A stretch of 64,000 nt of DNA, taken from assembly GCA_014621425.1 (NCBI GenBank), contig JAANBB010000099.1, positions 43,045 through 107,044 on the forward strand, given 5' to 3'. Source of the stretch: Cylindrodendrum hubeiense. Its lineage: Eukaryota > Ascomycota > Sordariomycetes > Hypocreales > Nectriaceae. The position numbers were made by a program, and so were the translations under genes. Each line of letters opens with the position of its first letter. Position 1 is the first letter of the stretch. Below the pieces are notes generated by a model. The model was not told the origin of the DNA, searched no databases, and saw only the letters and a list, made by a program, of their open reading frames with translations. Positions 54,607 to 64,000 of the stretch are shown one piece after another.

Positions 54607-55020
54607 TCATCCCTTGAACTTGGCCAAGGCATCCTGCACAAGGACCGAGTTAGATCCGCTTGCAGAGGACACGAAACTGAGATCGAGACATACCCTGGTC
54701 GCCTTCTTCACACTTCGCGCCGACAATCCTCGTTCGCCAGACTTCTTGGATTGAATCGCAGCTTCTTTGACCAATCTTTGTAACATGTTAGCTCGTTATC
54801 GTTCGCAATTGAGTCGCGGAGATGCCGTACGATTCCATGAACAGGACGTAGTTGAGGAAGATCTGCAATGTCAACATTAGCATCGCGCGATCCCGCGACG
54901 AGCGCAGCTGCTGGATAGCCGTACCGTCACGTCGGCATTCTTCTTGAGGTTGTGATTGGAATGCGCCTTGATAATCTTCTTGACAGTAGCCTTGGGGTAT
55001 GCCTTTTTACCGAGCGCCAT
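54607..55020 (-). CDS. CENPW: CENP-W-type histone-fold kinetochore protein
   Basis: Four small exons, 55020-54925, 54862-54831, 54775-54694 and 54633-54607, encode 78 residues; introns are 62, 55 and 60 bp with GTACG, GTACG and GTATG donors. The product begins MALGKKAYPKATVKKIIKAH and continues NHNLKKNADVTIFLNYVLFM, ESLVKEAAIQSKKSGERGLS and ARSVKKATRDALAKFKG. This is a complete histone fold with a basic first helix, a long central helix and the short RSVKKAT third-helix motif, matching CENP-W (Wip1 in fission yeast). CENP-W pairs with CENP-T in the inner kinetochore and contacts DNA. It is divergent from the prefoldin gene with 329 bp between starts. Confidence 0.88.
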
Positions 55021-55349
55021 GGCGATGATCCTGTCGAATTCGGATGGATGATGTCTGCTGGCCCCGCGACGATGATGTTGACAAGGCACGTTTCCAGCCT
55101 GATTGCTCGCTGACCTCACTACCACTTGTTACGGTGTGGGGATGGCCAATCGGCAGGGGCCGATGGTTGCAGTACGTACCATCGAGCCTCGCGCAGCAAC
55201 GTGGAAAGGAGGGGTGTACAGTTTGTGTATGTGCGCACTGTACATTACACACAGTATCCCACCTTCGCATGGCGAAGCTCTGAAGCTGCGCAAGAGGCAT
55301 TCTCGTGGAATACCGACACAACGGCCAAAGCCAGCTCCAGTCGCCCACC
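55021..55349. promoter_or_regulatory. Divergent promoter region between CENP-W and prefoldin subunit 4
   Basis: A 329-bp interval separates the two ATGs on opposite strands, so both promoters must lie here. It holds GTGTGTACAGTTTGTGTATG-like sequence near 55210-55232 but no clear TATA box. Confidence 0.6.
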
Positions 55350-55966
55350 ATGGCCTCAATAATGCAACGCCGTATGGTGAGTTTATTCCCAGCTTCCACT
55401 GGCCCCCGGCTCCATCTGACACTGTCCCCAGCTTTCCAAGGCCGACGAGGAGGCGGCCGACGAGGTCGAGGTTCGACGAGAGGACCAGGACAAGATCAAC
55501 CGATTCAGCCGGCTACACCAGCGAGAGCTCGTCCTGGAGGAGGAGTTGAGCGGAAAGAATGTATGGCTTCATGTGCGTCCGACCTGAGACATGCGCTGAC
55601 AAGATATTGCAGAAGGAGAAGGAAGAGCTGGACGACTTGTCCACCGAACTCGAACTCGCCGACGAGGACGAAAAAGTCCAGTACGAACCCCCGCTCACGA
55701 TCGCTCATGGATCTGCGTACGCACAGAAAAAAAGACACCTTGGCTAACAGATATCCTTTTCTCTTCATTCTAGGTACAAGATCGGCGACGCCTATTTCCA
55801 CATCCCGCTGGAGCAGGCGCAGGAGATGCTCGAGGAGGCTACCGAAAAGCTTGAGGAGGAGTCGACGGAGCTGGAGGAAAAGCTGGGGACGATCCGCGAA
55901 GAAATGACCCAGCTCAAGGTCGAGCTGTATGCCAGATTCGGAAAGCAAATCAACCTAGAGACCTAA
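55350..55966 (+). CDS. PFD4: Prefoldin subunit 4
   Basis: Four exons, 55350-55376, 55432-55560, 55613-55680 and 55774-55966, encode 138 residues; introns are 55, 52 and 93 bp, all GT-AG, and the last splits a Gln codon. Sequence blocks are typical of the beta-type prefoldin subunit 4: SKADEEAADEVEVRREDQDK, INRFSRLHQRELVLEEELSG, EKEELDDLSTELELADEDEK, VQYKIGDAYFHIPLEQAQEM and the second helix EEESTELEEKLGTIREEMTQ. The two long helices form the coiled-coil tentacle with a beta hairpin at the VQYKIGDAYF turn. In the cytosolic hexamer it hands nascent actin and tubulin to the CCT chaperonin. Length is normal for the family. Confidence 0.93.
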
Positions 55967-56796
55967 GTTTCGAGTTCGCACACTCCCACCCGGCAGAAGA
56001 CTTTTCCATTTGCAGTCAGAAAACCCGCGAATGAAACCTTGGGCACCGGAACTCGTGACGCCCTTTTCGCTCGGTGCCTCAAGACCCGACATATGCAAGC
56101 AGCATCCCCCATCGTGTGTCGTGCTGCATAACCACCACCAACACCACGCCGTGCCTCGTGCCTCGTGCCTCACGCCTCACGCCCTGCGAGGAGACCGGGG
56201 TTCATCCGCGGCCGGCCCTCGTCCGGCGAAGGGAGGCGCATCTAATATTTGATCGGTCAACCGATAACGCAGGCCGCGATTCGTCATCCTTCCCAGTTCG
56301 CACAGGACCCGACACTAGAGCCAAGCCTCCAGCCTCCAGCCTCCGACACACACCCGATGTACCGGCCGGGGACCGCAACCGGGTAACGTCGCCCTCGCCC
56401 TCCCACGGCATTTCCCACCGTCAAGCCTATCCGCCTGGCCCATTTGCCCCGGCTCCGGACGCTGGGGCGGCCAATGGCAGTTCCAGGCCGCCCTATCTGG
56501 GCGGGGTTTGGGCGCCCAGTTGTTAATCCCGACCCCATCACCATCGGATATGCAATCGCCTCTGCTTTGTGTGGGTAAAGATCCACCCGTCCATGGAGGC
56601 GGGTCCCCCCTCCCAAAGCAGTCATGGGAGAAGAGAGTACTTCTGGCCCTGTTCCTGTGACCAAAATATCCCCAGGCGGTCGCTTTCATTTCAATTGTTG
56701 CCTCTTTTTTTCTTCCTTTTCTGTGCCTAGTTTCAATCCGTGAATGTTACTATTGATCCCTTTCGTGTTCTCAACCGTTCTCAACGCCAACGCAAA
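55967..56796. other. Intergenic region between two plus-strand genes
   Basis: This 830-bp stretch holds the 3-prime flank of the prefoldin gene and the promoter of the transporter gene. CGTGCCTCGTGCCTCACGCCTCACGCC-like short repeats occur near 56151-56182. No gene is seen. Confidence 0.5.
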
Positions 56797-58680
56797 ATGC
56801 CTAGTAGTGAATCCAGTGACACGATGCGGGATACCTCCCCATACCGTAAGTCCGAATCCAACACCGGCACCCCCCATGCCTGTTGGGCTGAAAGAATTTT
56901 CGTGAGGCTCACATATTCTCAAGGCGGACGACGAAGGAGTAGTTCCATCTCCGACAGAATCACACGTCTCGATGAACTCGATGCCGAGTCTCGCTATGAG
57001 GAGGAGACGGCGGATCGGGGTATTGGTGCGCTTCACAACATCCGCTCGCGGACCAGGAGTCGCACGAACGAGGTCCTCATCAATTGGGAACCCAATGACC
57101 CTGAAAATCCGTACAACTGGTCAACTGTAATGAACCACCGATCTGCAACTCAGTCATACAAAACACCACTAACACGTCCCTGACAGACCAAGAAGATTGT
57201 GGTTCTCGGCTACACGTCTCTCCTCGTCGTCAACTCGACCATGGGCTCTGCTCTGCCAAGCATGGCCATCCCTGAAATCGTCAAGGACTTTCACGTCACC
57301 TCCGAGGAACAAAGAGTGTTGCCAATTTCCGTTTATCTCATCGGTTACGTCTTCGGGCCCATCATCTGGGGTCCCTTGAGCGAGCACTACGGCCGCCGCA
57401 GCCTCAGCTTCGCTACATTTTTCTTCTTCACCATCTTCACCATGGCGTGTGCTCTTGCGCCTAGCTGGCCATCATTACTTGTCTTTCGATTCTTCACTGG
57501 CGTATTTGCTAGCTCTCCGATTGCCATCGTCGCAGGCATCCTAGCCGATGTGTACGGCGAGCCAATGTCTAGAGGCAGAGCATATGCCATCTTTATGGTG
57601 GTGAGTCAAGCTGTTTAGGTATGGCTTCCTAGACCTCAGTACGCTAATCTTAACTTATAGGCAACAACCTTCGGGCCCATCCTCTCTCCAATTGTCTCTG
57701 GTTTCACCTCTCAAACCATTGGTTGGCGCTGGGCCTTCTGGATCGCCCTCATTCTCGCTGGCTCAACCCTCATCTTGGCACCCTTCCTCCCAGAGACGTA
57801 CGGCCCTATCCTGCTCGCCAACCGCGCCAAGAAGATGCGCGAGGCCAATCCAGAATCACGAGCTATCGCTCCGCGCGACCTAGAAGAGACAGACCTCAAC
57901 CAGCTCCTAACCGTGGTTCTCACTCGGCCGTTGCGTATGCTCTTCTTCGAACCCATCGTCACCACCACCTGCGCTTACCTCTCTCTCGTCTACTCCATCT
58001 TTTACATGTCCTTCCAAGCCTTCCCCATCGTCTTCCAAGACGTCTATGGTCTGTCTCCAGGCGTCACCGGCCTGGCCTATCTCCCCATTGCCGGCGGTGC
58101 ATGCCTAACTCTTCCTATATTCTACATCTGGGACACCACCCTCGCCCGTGCTCAGGCCCGCGATGCCGCCTGGGTCAAGCGCGAGGAGTACCGCCGCCTA
58201 CCGCTAGCCTGTCTCGGCGGTCCGCTCTTCGTCATCTCCCTGTTCTGGCTTGGCTGGTCCGCCAAGTCGTCTGTCTCCTTCGTCGCCCCCATGCTCGCCG
58301 GCATCCCCTTCGGCATGGGCTTTCTCCTCATCTTCATGGCCCTGCTCAACTACCTCACAGATGCCTATGAGATTTTTGCCGCCTCCGCCAACGCCGCGGC
58401 CTCGTGTTGTCGCTCCCTCTTTGCCGTCGTCCTGCCCCTAGCCACAACTCATATGTTCCGCCGCCTCGGCGTTGCTGGTGCCTGCTCCCTCCTTGGTGGC
58501 CTCAGTGCCCTCATGTGCTTCATACCTTTCATCTTCATTTGGAAGGGGCCCAGTATTCGACGCCGCTCCCCGTTCTGTATCGCCCTGCGCGAGAGAAAGG
58601 AGGAGATGCTTCGGAGGGTCGAGGAGGACAAGGCGAGGCGGGAGCGCGCCGAGTTGAGGGAAAAGGAGGAAACGGTTTGA
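56797..58680 (+). CDS. MFS transporter, DHA1 drug or polyamine antiporter type
   Basis: Four exons, 56797-56845, 56924-57126, 57187-57600 and 57661-58680, encode 561 residues. Intron 1 (56846-56923, perfect GTAAGT, TCAAG acceptor) is 78 bp and stop-free, so retaining it adds 26 residues in frame; introns 2 and 3 are 60 bp each. The cytosolic N-terminus is polar, then NWEPNDPENPYNWST, the short lead-in typical of this family, precedes membrane segment 1. Motif A is GPLSEHYGRRSLSF between segments 2 and 3, and the segment 5 region carries GPILSPIVSGF. Twelve membrane segments are expected with a central loop (LLANRAKKMREANPESRA). It should export drugs or polyamines at the plasma membrane by proton exchange; the substrate is not predictable. 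The C-terminus is a charged helix (ERKEEMLRRVEEDKARRERA). Confidence 0.93.
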
Positions 58681-59412
58681 GCTAGTGCTCCCATCGCAGC
58701 CCTCGAGATTCAATCATAGTCCTCCTCCCAGTCCCTTATTGCATGGACTAACCACAGAGCCTAGCATACGGACGGTTCAGTTGCCACCTGTATCTCACTC
58801 GTATGAATATATTGCTCCACATCAGTTCAATGGGCATCCGGGTTTGGTTGGACAATAGGCAGTGCCAATATGTTCTCTATGAACAGATGCGCGAATCTGG
58901 GATGAGAGATGGTATTAGACCAAGGATTGAAAAATGCGTGAGCCTATCTATATAGTACTTGGATAGTTCCGTACATAATTAGGTACGTAGGTAGGTAGGT
59001 ATTAACACAGGCGAATAAATCGCCACCGCTACAAAATATAATATTTTTTGTTTCTCGTAACCCATAATTCAGAGTTGTAAACCGGGGTTATCATGTAAGT
59101 CCCTCCTTCAAGGCCATTATGCCCTTCTCTCGAATCTCAGTCATATTTTCCCACCCTAGAATTCCCTTCCATGTTGGTTGCTCCGTAATGGTTGAGTATC
59201 TCACTAGTTGAATCGCGATTGACCCCAATGCCAACTTTGGATTTGGTCGAGGATTTAACGTCTTCTTTGACCCTAGTTTTCTGCCTGAGTGCATCCAAGG
59301 CTTGCCTGAAGTTGTCGAGCCTGTTTGAATGAGAGACTCCAGTTTCGGAATGACCAGCCCATGTCGAAGATCGCAGACGACTCTTCGTATCGACTTCAGG
59401 CATAGATGGCGT
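58681..59412. other. 3-prime flank between convergent genes, part possibly coding
   Basis: The first 350 bp is the transporter 3-prime flank, with TAGG tetranucleotide repeats near 58983-59001. The part 59137-59401 contains an 88-codon minus-strand frame (SNRLDNFRQALDALRQKTRV) directly beyond the stop of the next gene, which may be its last exon. Confidence 0.5.
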
Positions 59413-62400
59413 CTAAACAACTGGCCTATCACTCTTGATAGACTCAACATCTGAATTGTTATGATCTTGCTGTGTTCCAACCCCAAATGAGAAACGGCTC
59501 TGGGGTGTGACGAAAACATCCGTCATGGCTACACTCTCTTGAAGCAGACTATGGAACCCGCTGGCCGGTGTCCCTGGTGACCTCGGAATGTTCGTCGCAG
59601 TCAGGACGTTGTCGTGATCCTGGCAACTGGAGGTTGCTGCTTCATACATGAGGGCCGATATCCTACTTCCCAAGCTCCTCTCGGATCTTGGTCTTGCTAG
59701 AGATTCTTCAGCAACCATCTGTCGTGGCTTGCCCTTTAATATTTCGATTTCCTTCTCCAGAACTTGAAGTTCTTTGTGTCCTGATCCTGTTGGCAGAATC
59801 TCAAGTTCTGGATACTCCAATTGTTTTGCCCCTTGAGAGCTTGCCCGGAACTTCCAAGAACGCTTCCTCTCGTCGCCATTCGCATTCTTCGTGGGAAGAA
59901 ACCAGATAAGCTTCGACTTGACAGCTTTTCCCATCCTCATGGAGAAGGACCGTGTCAGTGCTCCATCGCCTGATACTTCCTCAGTGGGACCCTTGTCGGT
60001 GGCCCATAGAACTCGGCCATCTGGGGCGATCTCCTTTATAGCAAAGTCTTTGAGCTTGACATTGTCTCTGATGGTCGCATGTCTGGCTCTCTCTTCTCTT
60101 GTATGGGATGGAAACCTGGACCAAGAATGCGGTGGCTTCGCTAACTTTGTCGAGGCCTTTCTCACAATCCCCCCAGGGCCCCGTAAAGGCCCGGGTCTCA
60201 TTTCAGTTGTCCAACGTTGGATGAGCCATTTGGAATGTTCATTGATTGGTAGCTCATCAGCTTTGGGAGTCAGCTGAGAGGGCTCTCTGTTCGTGTTGTT
60301 GGTCGACAAGGAGCTATTTCCAGTGCTCTCTCCCCTCCACAACCCAACTTTCAAGTTTGGTGGGCGGTTTTCTGAGGATACCTTTTTATGTTGAGGGGAA
60401 GTACTTATATGAGTATTAGAGCTACGTCTCTCCTCGGCCTCGAGTCTGATGGCCCGTTGCCACAAATTTGTGGTGCTTTCCTCTCGCTCTGAGTGGGGTC
60501 TCTGGTAAACCTGGGATGATAGAGGATGCATGTGTGATCGAATGCTCAGGTTAGACGGCCGATTTTCTTTACTGGTCATCAGTCGGTTGTGGACTGCTTC
60601 TGTTTCGCGGAGTGCTGAATCAGTATTGGCCGTCTGAGATGATTCAAATGAACTCTCTTGCTCTGTATACCCCAGACTTCTTGACCCTGTTTTGAATCGC
60701 CTCGGAACGGTAAGATGGATCTTGTCGAGAAAAGATGTCCGCCCAGTTCGATCAAGTTCCAGTTCCGCAAACTCTTCCCTGAAGCGGCTGGTGGTGGGGA
60801 GTGCATGTTTCTTGCGTGTCAATACTTCGCCAAACCGTTTCTGAATTGTCTCAAGTTCGGCCTCACGCTGGATGAAACTAGGGGTTTCCGAATGGGACAA
60901 AGAATCTGCATCGCACACAATCCGGGAAGAATGTGGGATCTTTCGGGAGTTAGCATATGGCCTAGTGTCCGTCGGCTGTTCGTCATTGGAGTCATTTGGG
61001 GCATGCTCCTCTGAACCCATCAAGTCGCAAGACAATGGCGAGCTTCCACACCCTGCCGCAGAGTCAGTTACCGTCGATATGACACATTGGAACACTTACA
61101 CTCAAATGGGGAAAGCTGGAAGCTCTGGAGATCTTGGATGTTAAGACCGTAGAAATTTGAGTTGGAGCGTGCGGGACTCGGCTGGAAACTTGGTAATTTT
61201 GAAGTGTAATTTGAGGACGAAATATCAATAATCGAATTCAGGATGAAAGCCAGTGCGCAACTGTCCACAGTGCCTTCATTCTGTGATAGAGCTGCCCTCT
61301 CACTTTCATGGGAGTCTGCCAGAGAGTCACTCTTCATGAATTGGTGAGTCTGATTCGCTGACCCACACACTAACTCTTTGGGTTCATCTGTGTCACTTGG
61401 TGCCTGGTCGAGGGATGATTCTGTTCGAGACCGAGTAGCACTGTGAATGCTTGACGCAAGTGCTTCTGCGATCCTATCAACTCCCTTGAACTGTTCGTGA
61501 CTCGAGTCCTGAGTAAGTGAATCTCCGTTCTCGTTATCCTCAAAAGGTGCTACTGAGTTTTCCCTCGACCGTAGACCCTGAGCGATAAGCCACACGCCCA
61601 GAGCAGATTGCCCATCTAGGGAAGATGAATCTCGGCGGCTACAAAAGCCGTTGTCTGGACCCAAGATTCGATTAAGACGAGAAGAGCTGTTCGAGAGTTG
61701 GAAGGACTTTTGTGATATGGATTGTGGGAAGCTCACATGTCTCGAGGCAGGACCTGGCTCTGTGGAGACAATTGCAGGACGCAAGCAACGAACTGTGCTA
61801 GTAGTCTCATTGGTGAATTCTGCATAGCTCCCATGACTTAGCGACGATTCCGGGCGACGATTCTGTTGTTTTCCAGTCTCTAGGCAAGCTTCATAGGGCA
61901 TAGCGGTTGTTGGTTGGAGGCCATGCTCCAGGAGGATTGGAGTATCGGAGGTAATGGGTGTGTTGACGGCGAATTCAATATTGTCTCTTGGCCCGGCACT
62001 CTGCACCGCAGTGTTGACAGCAGAAGACAGACATTGGATGCTAGGTATAGATTTATTACTGGACTTGTCGTCGTTCTGTTCGATCTGTAGTTCATTTTGG
62101 ATTCTCTTGTGCATGAGGCGTTTCAGTTCGGCTCGACGGGCGATCTCCTCATGGGTATTGCCAATGGAAGCGAGCGATTGACGCTTGATACTGGTGCCAT
62201 GCCGGATATGCTGCACGAATTTGGTTCTGACAGCATCGAAAGTGCCACTGATTTTCTTTCTTGCTCTCGGTAGTTCGTTGTCACTGTCGGAATCGTCTGC
62301 TTCGAGTTCGACCCCAGATACGCCTTGGTTGTCAGACATTGAGGGCCGAGGGGAGTCCCATACTTCTCGAGAAGAAAGCCCTAGGAGGGGAGGTTGCACT

Positions 62401-62531
62401 TCAGTCGGTTGGTATCGTGTTTCAGTAGCTGGGACTGTGATTGTGATGGACCGGACGGATGGCGGCTGTGTAGTACATGATGGCGACCCTTGAGTCAAAG
62501 CCTGAGACCTGCAGCAACAAAGAAGAGGCAT
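59413..62531 (-). CDS. Large fungal protein of unknown function, Ser-rich
   Basis: Exons 62531-61100 and 61052-59413 join across a 47-bp intron (GTAAGT donor, CGGCAG acceptor, GGTAACTGAC branch region) that splits a Trp codon; the product is 1023 residues. It begins MPLLCCCRSQALTQGSP. A basic helical region near residues 90-150 (FDAVRTKFVQHIRHGTSIKR, HEEIARRAELKRLMHKRIQN) is followed by long Ser-rich disordered sequence. The second half has a conserved-looking stretch (RREAELETIQKRFGEVL-like, HSKWLIQRWTTEMRPGPLRG, GIVRKASTKLAKPPHSWSRF) and a short coiled coil (HKELQVLEKEIEILKGKPRQ). The N-terminal Cys cluster could be palmitoylated. No family was recognised. A further exon beyond the stop (to 59137) is possible. 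Confidence 0.78.
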
Positions 62532-63673
62532 GGGGGCCTATCAGAAGAAACGTGCTGGATTTATGATGACCAAATGGTCGTCCAAGAAGGTGGATTCTTC
62601 AAGTGGTGATGGAGGACCAAAGATCGAAAGCAACCAAAAGCGGGACAGCAAACGAGGCGGTGGGCACGCCAAAGACGAGGGTGTGGGTTGAGGCGAGTGT
62701 ACAAGATGTGGTTCATCTTGTCAGTACGAAAGGAGACAGCACGGCGGTTGAATTGGGAAGTCATGGTTCTGGCGATGGATTGTGGTCAGTATCTCCTTCC
62801 AGCGTTGTTGTATGTCAAAAAACCAGGACAGGAAGGTGCTGCTGGATCGGTCAATGGGCAGCGTATCACGGAGAAATGAAGCAACTTTCAGTAGCAATAC
62901 GTATGTGACAACTTCCTTGGAACGTAAAGAAGTCTTGCGCCACGACGTCGTGAGCTCGCATTGTCCGAATAGTAGCAGTGTATTGGTTTGTGATGGACTG
63001 GACAGCCGTGAGGTTGGGAGTGAGGCGAGCACAGGTGCGCAGTAATACCACTGAGGAGCAAGATCGCAGGTCCTCATGAAAATGCAAGTTGACTGGGTTT
63101 GTCTACGTGATCGCTACCTGATAATTTGGTGACATCAAGGATTGGGAAGCCACATGATGAATTGGTGAAGGCGGTGATGTGTATCATCTCAGAGAAAATC
63201 TCTCAATCGGCCGGAAGGAATTGCGTGCTGACTACGACACCGCGTCTAGTACCTAGGTAACGTTTACAGTCGAATGACATACTCGGACATGACGGAAGCC
63301 ATGGCGATGGGATAGAGCAGTAGTAGGGATTTCGAGACAATCCGAATGGAGCAAGCTCGGTTACACGGGATGCAGTAAACACGGGCTCACCCGTGTCTCT
63401 ATGGCGGAGAAGTTGGTTGGTTGGTTGGAGCAAAGGCCGGGTAAGACGAGATGACGGCTCGGCGTCGTGACCGAAACATGACCAAAAGCCACGGTAGCTT
63501 CTCCGGCCTTCCAAGCGTACCTACCTTACCTAGCTGACGGTATCCTCAACAAAAATGTCGCGTCGTCGACCACAGCCTCCCGACATCATCCGGCGGCTAT
63601 TGGATCCATATCCATGGCGTGGAGGGCAGCGTGGGAGAGAGCGATTCCCCTGGGCACGTGGGCGGCAAAAAGC

Positions 63674-63756
63674 ACACGAGGGGCAATCGAGGGGCATTCG
63701 AGTGGCAATGCGCCGAGGGGCACGCACACGAGGGGCACACGAGGGGCGCGAGGGCA
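63674..63756. repeat. Imperfect CGAGGGGCA-type tandem repeat
   Basis: Units such as ACGAGGGGCA, TCGAGGGGCA, TCGAGTGGCA and GCGAGGGC recur about seven times in a GC-rich block. It makes spurious ORFs in several frames. Confidence 0.8.
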
Positions 63757-63881
63757 AGGCGAGCAGAGTCCTCGACGGCGGACGGAAAGCACGCACGCGG
63801 TGACTGGGGTGGCGACGGCGAAGGATGCCAATGGCCGATCAACGGCGGCGTAAGATTGGGCTCACTTAGCCCCATCAACCA

Positions 63882-63911
63882 AGCAACCAAGCAACCAGGC
63901 AACCAGGTCAA
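63882..63911. repeat. CAAGCAAC octamer tandem repeat
   Basis: Three to four imperfect copies of CAACCAAG/CAACCAGG occur near the right edge. Confidence 0.75.
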
Positions 63912-64000
63912 GTAAGCCAGACATGAGTCGATGGGCGAAGGGCGATGGCGCAATTCGGGACCCGAAATACTCAAGCTCCGCCGACAGCCCGACAGCTAGC

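Larger units (their letters stand above)
62532..64000. other. Right-edge intergenic region
   Basis: About 1.47 kb upstream of the large minus-strand gene. ORFs are short and featureless. Two repeat blocks lie near the right edge. Confidence 0.5.

Noticed and set aside
63555..63915. Several overlapping ORFs at the right edge
   Set aside because: They are produced by the CGAGGGGCA repeat in all frames and have low-complexity composition.

Overview
The window is nuclear DNA of a filamentous ascomycete (Pezizomycotina, most likely a Sordariomycete). The evidence is the compact gene layout, short GT-AG introns (44-121 bp, often with a CTAAC/CTGAC branch site), long pyrimidine-rich leaders, and the gene families present: a Zn(II)2Cys6 regulator with an AT-hook, Lhs1-type ER Hsp70 ending in HDEL, DHA1-type MFS transporter and YAG7-like protein. 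There is no rRNA, tRNA, CRISPR, prophage or recognisable transposase. Intergenic DNA keeps many CpGs and does not look RIP-mutated. All calls are by eye: exon borders were placed by reading frame plus splice-site logic, and family names rest on motif recognition, not database searches.

Layout. 0-5 kb: a small Ser/Thr-rich GPI-type surface protein, a Dabb (stress-responsive A/B barrel) protein, and a conserved fungal protein of unknown role whose reading frame seems broken twice. 5.8-8.1 kb: a Zn2Cys6 transcription factor on the minus strand, followed upstream by an 8.5-kb stretch without a convincing gene. 16.6-21.3 kb: a large disordered-type protein. 23-28.2 kb: a membrane-anchored AAA-like ATPase and a Reb1/TTF-I-like Myb DNA-binding protein. 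28.6-34.6 kb: anaphase-promoting complex subunit Doc1/Apc10, a doubtful small gene, an aquaporin with a long N-terminal tail, and a 60-residue single-pass membrane protein. 34.8-40 kb is another gene-poor stretch.

40-51.3 kb: a coiled-coil protein with an unresolved first exon, a secreted pepsin-type aspartic protease, Lhs1, a BAHD-like acyltransferase lacking the catalytic histidine, and a Hub1/UBL5 ubiquitin-like protein carried behind a 171-residue Arg/Asp-rich extension. 52-62.5 kb: a YAG7-like RGG protein, a CENP-W-type histone-fold protein divergent from prefoldin subunit 4, an MFS transporter, and a large unknown protein.

The genes do not form an obvious pathway or biosynthetic cluster. 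Most are housekeeping (ER folding, splicing modifier, prefoldin, APC/C, kinetochore, rDNA-type Myb factor) mixed with lineage-specific regulators and surface or secreted proteins. The best leads are the His-to-Asn acyltransferase, the Hub1 fusion, the long gene-free region upstream of the Zn2Cys6 regulator, the ATPase with a non-canonical Walker B, and the apparent frame breaks in two conserved genes.
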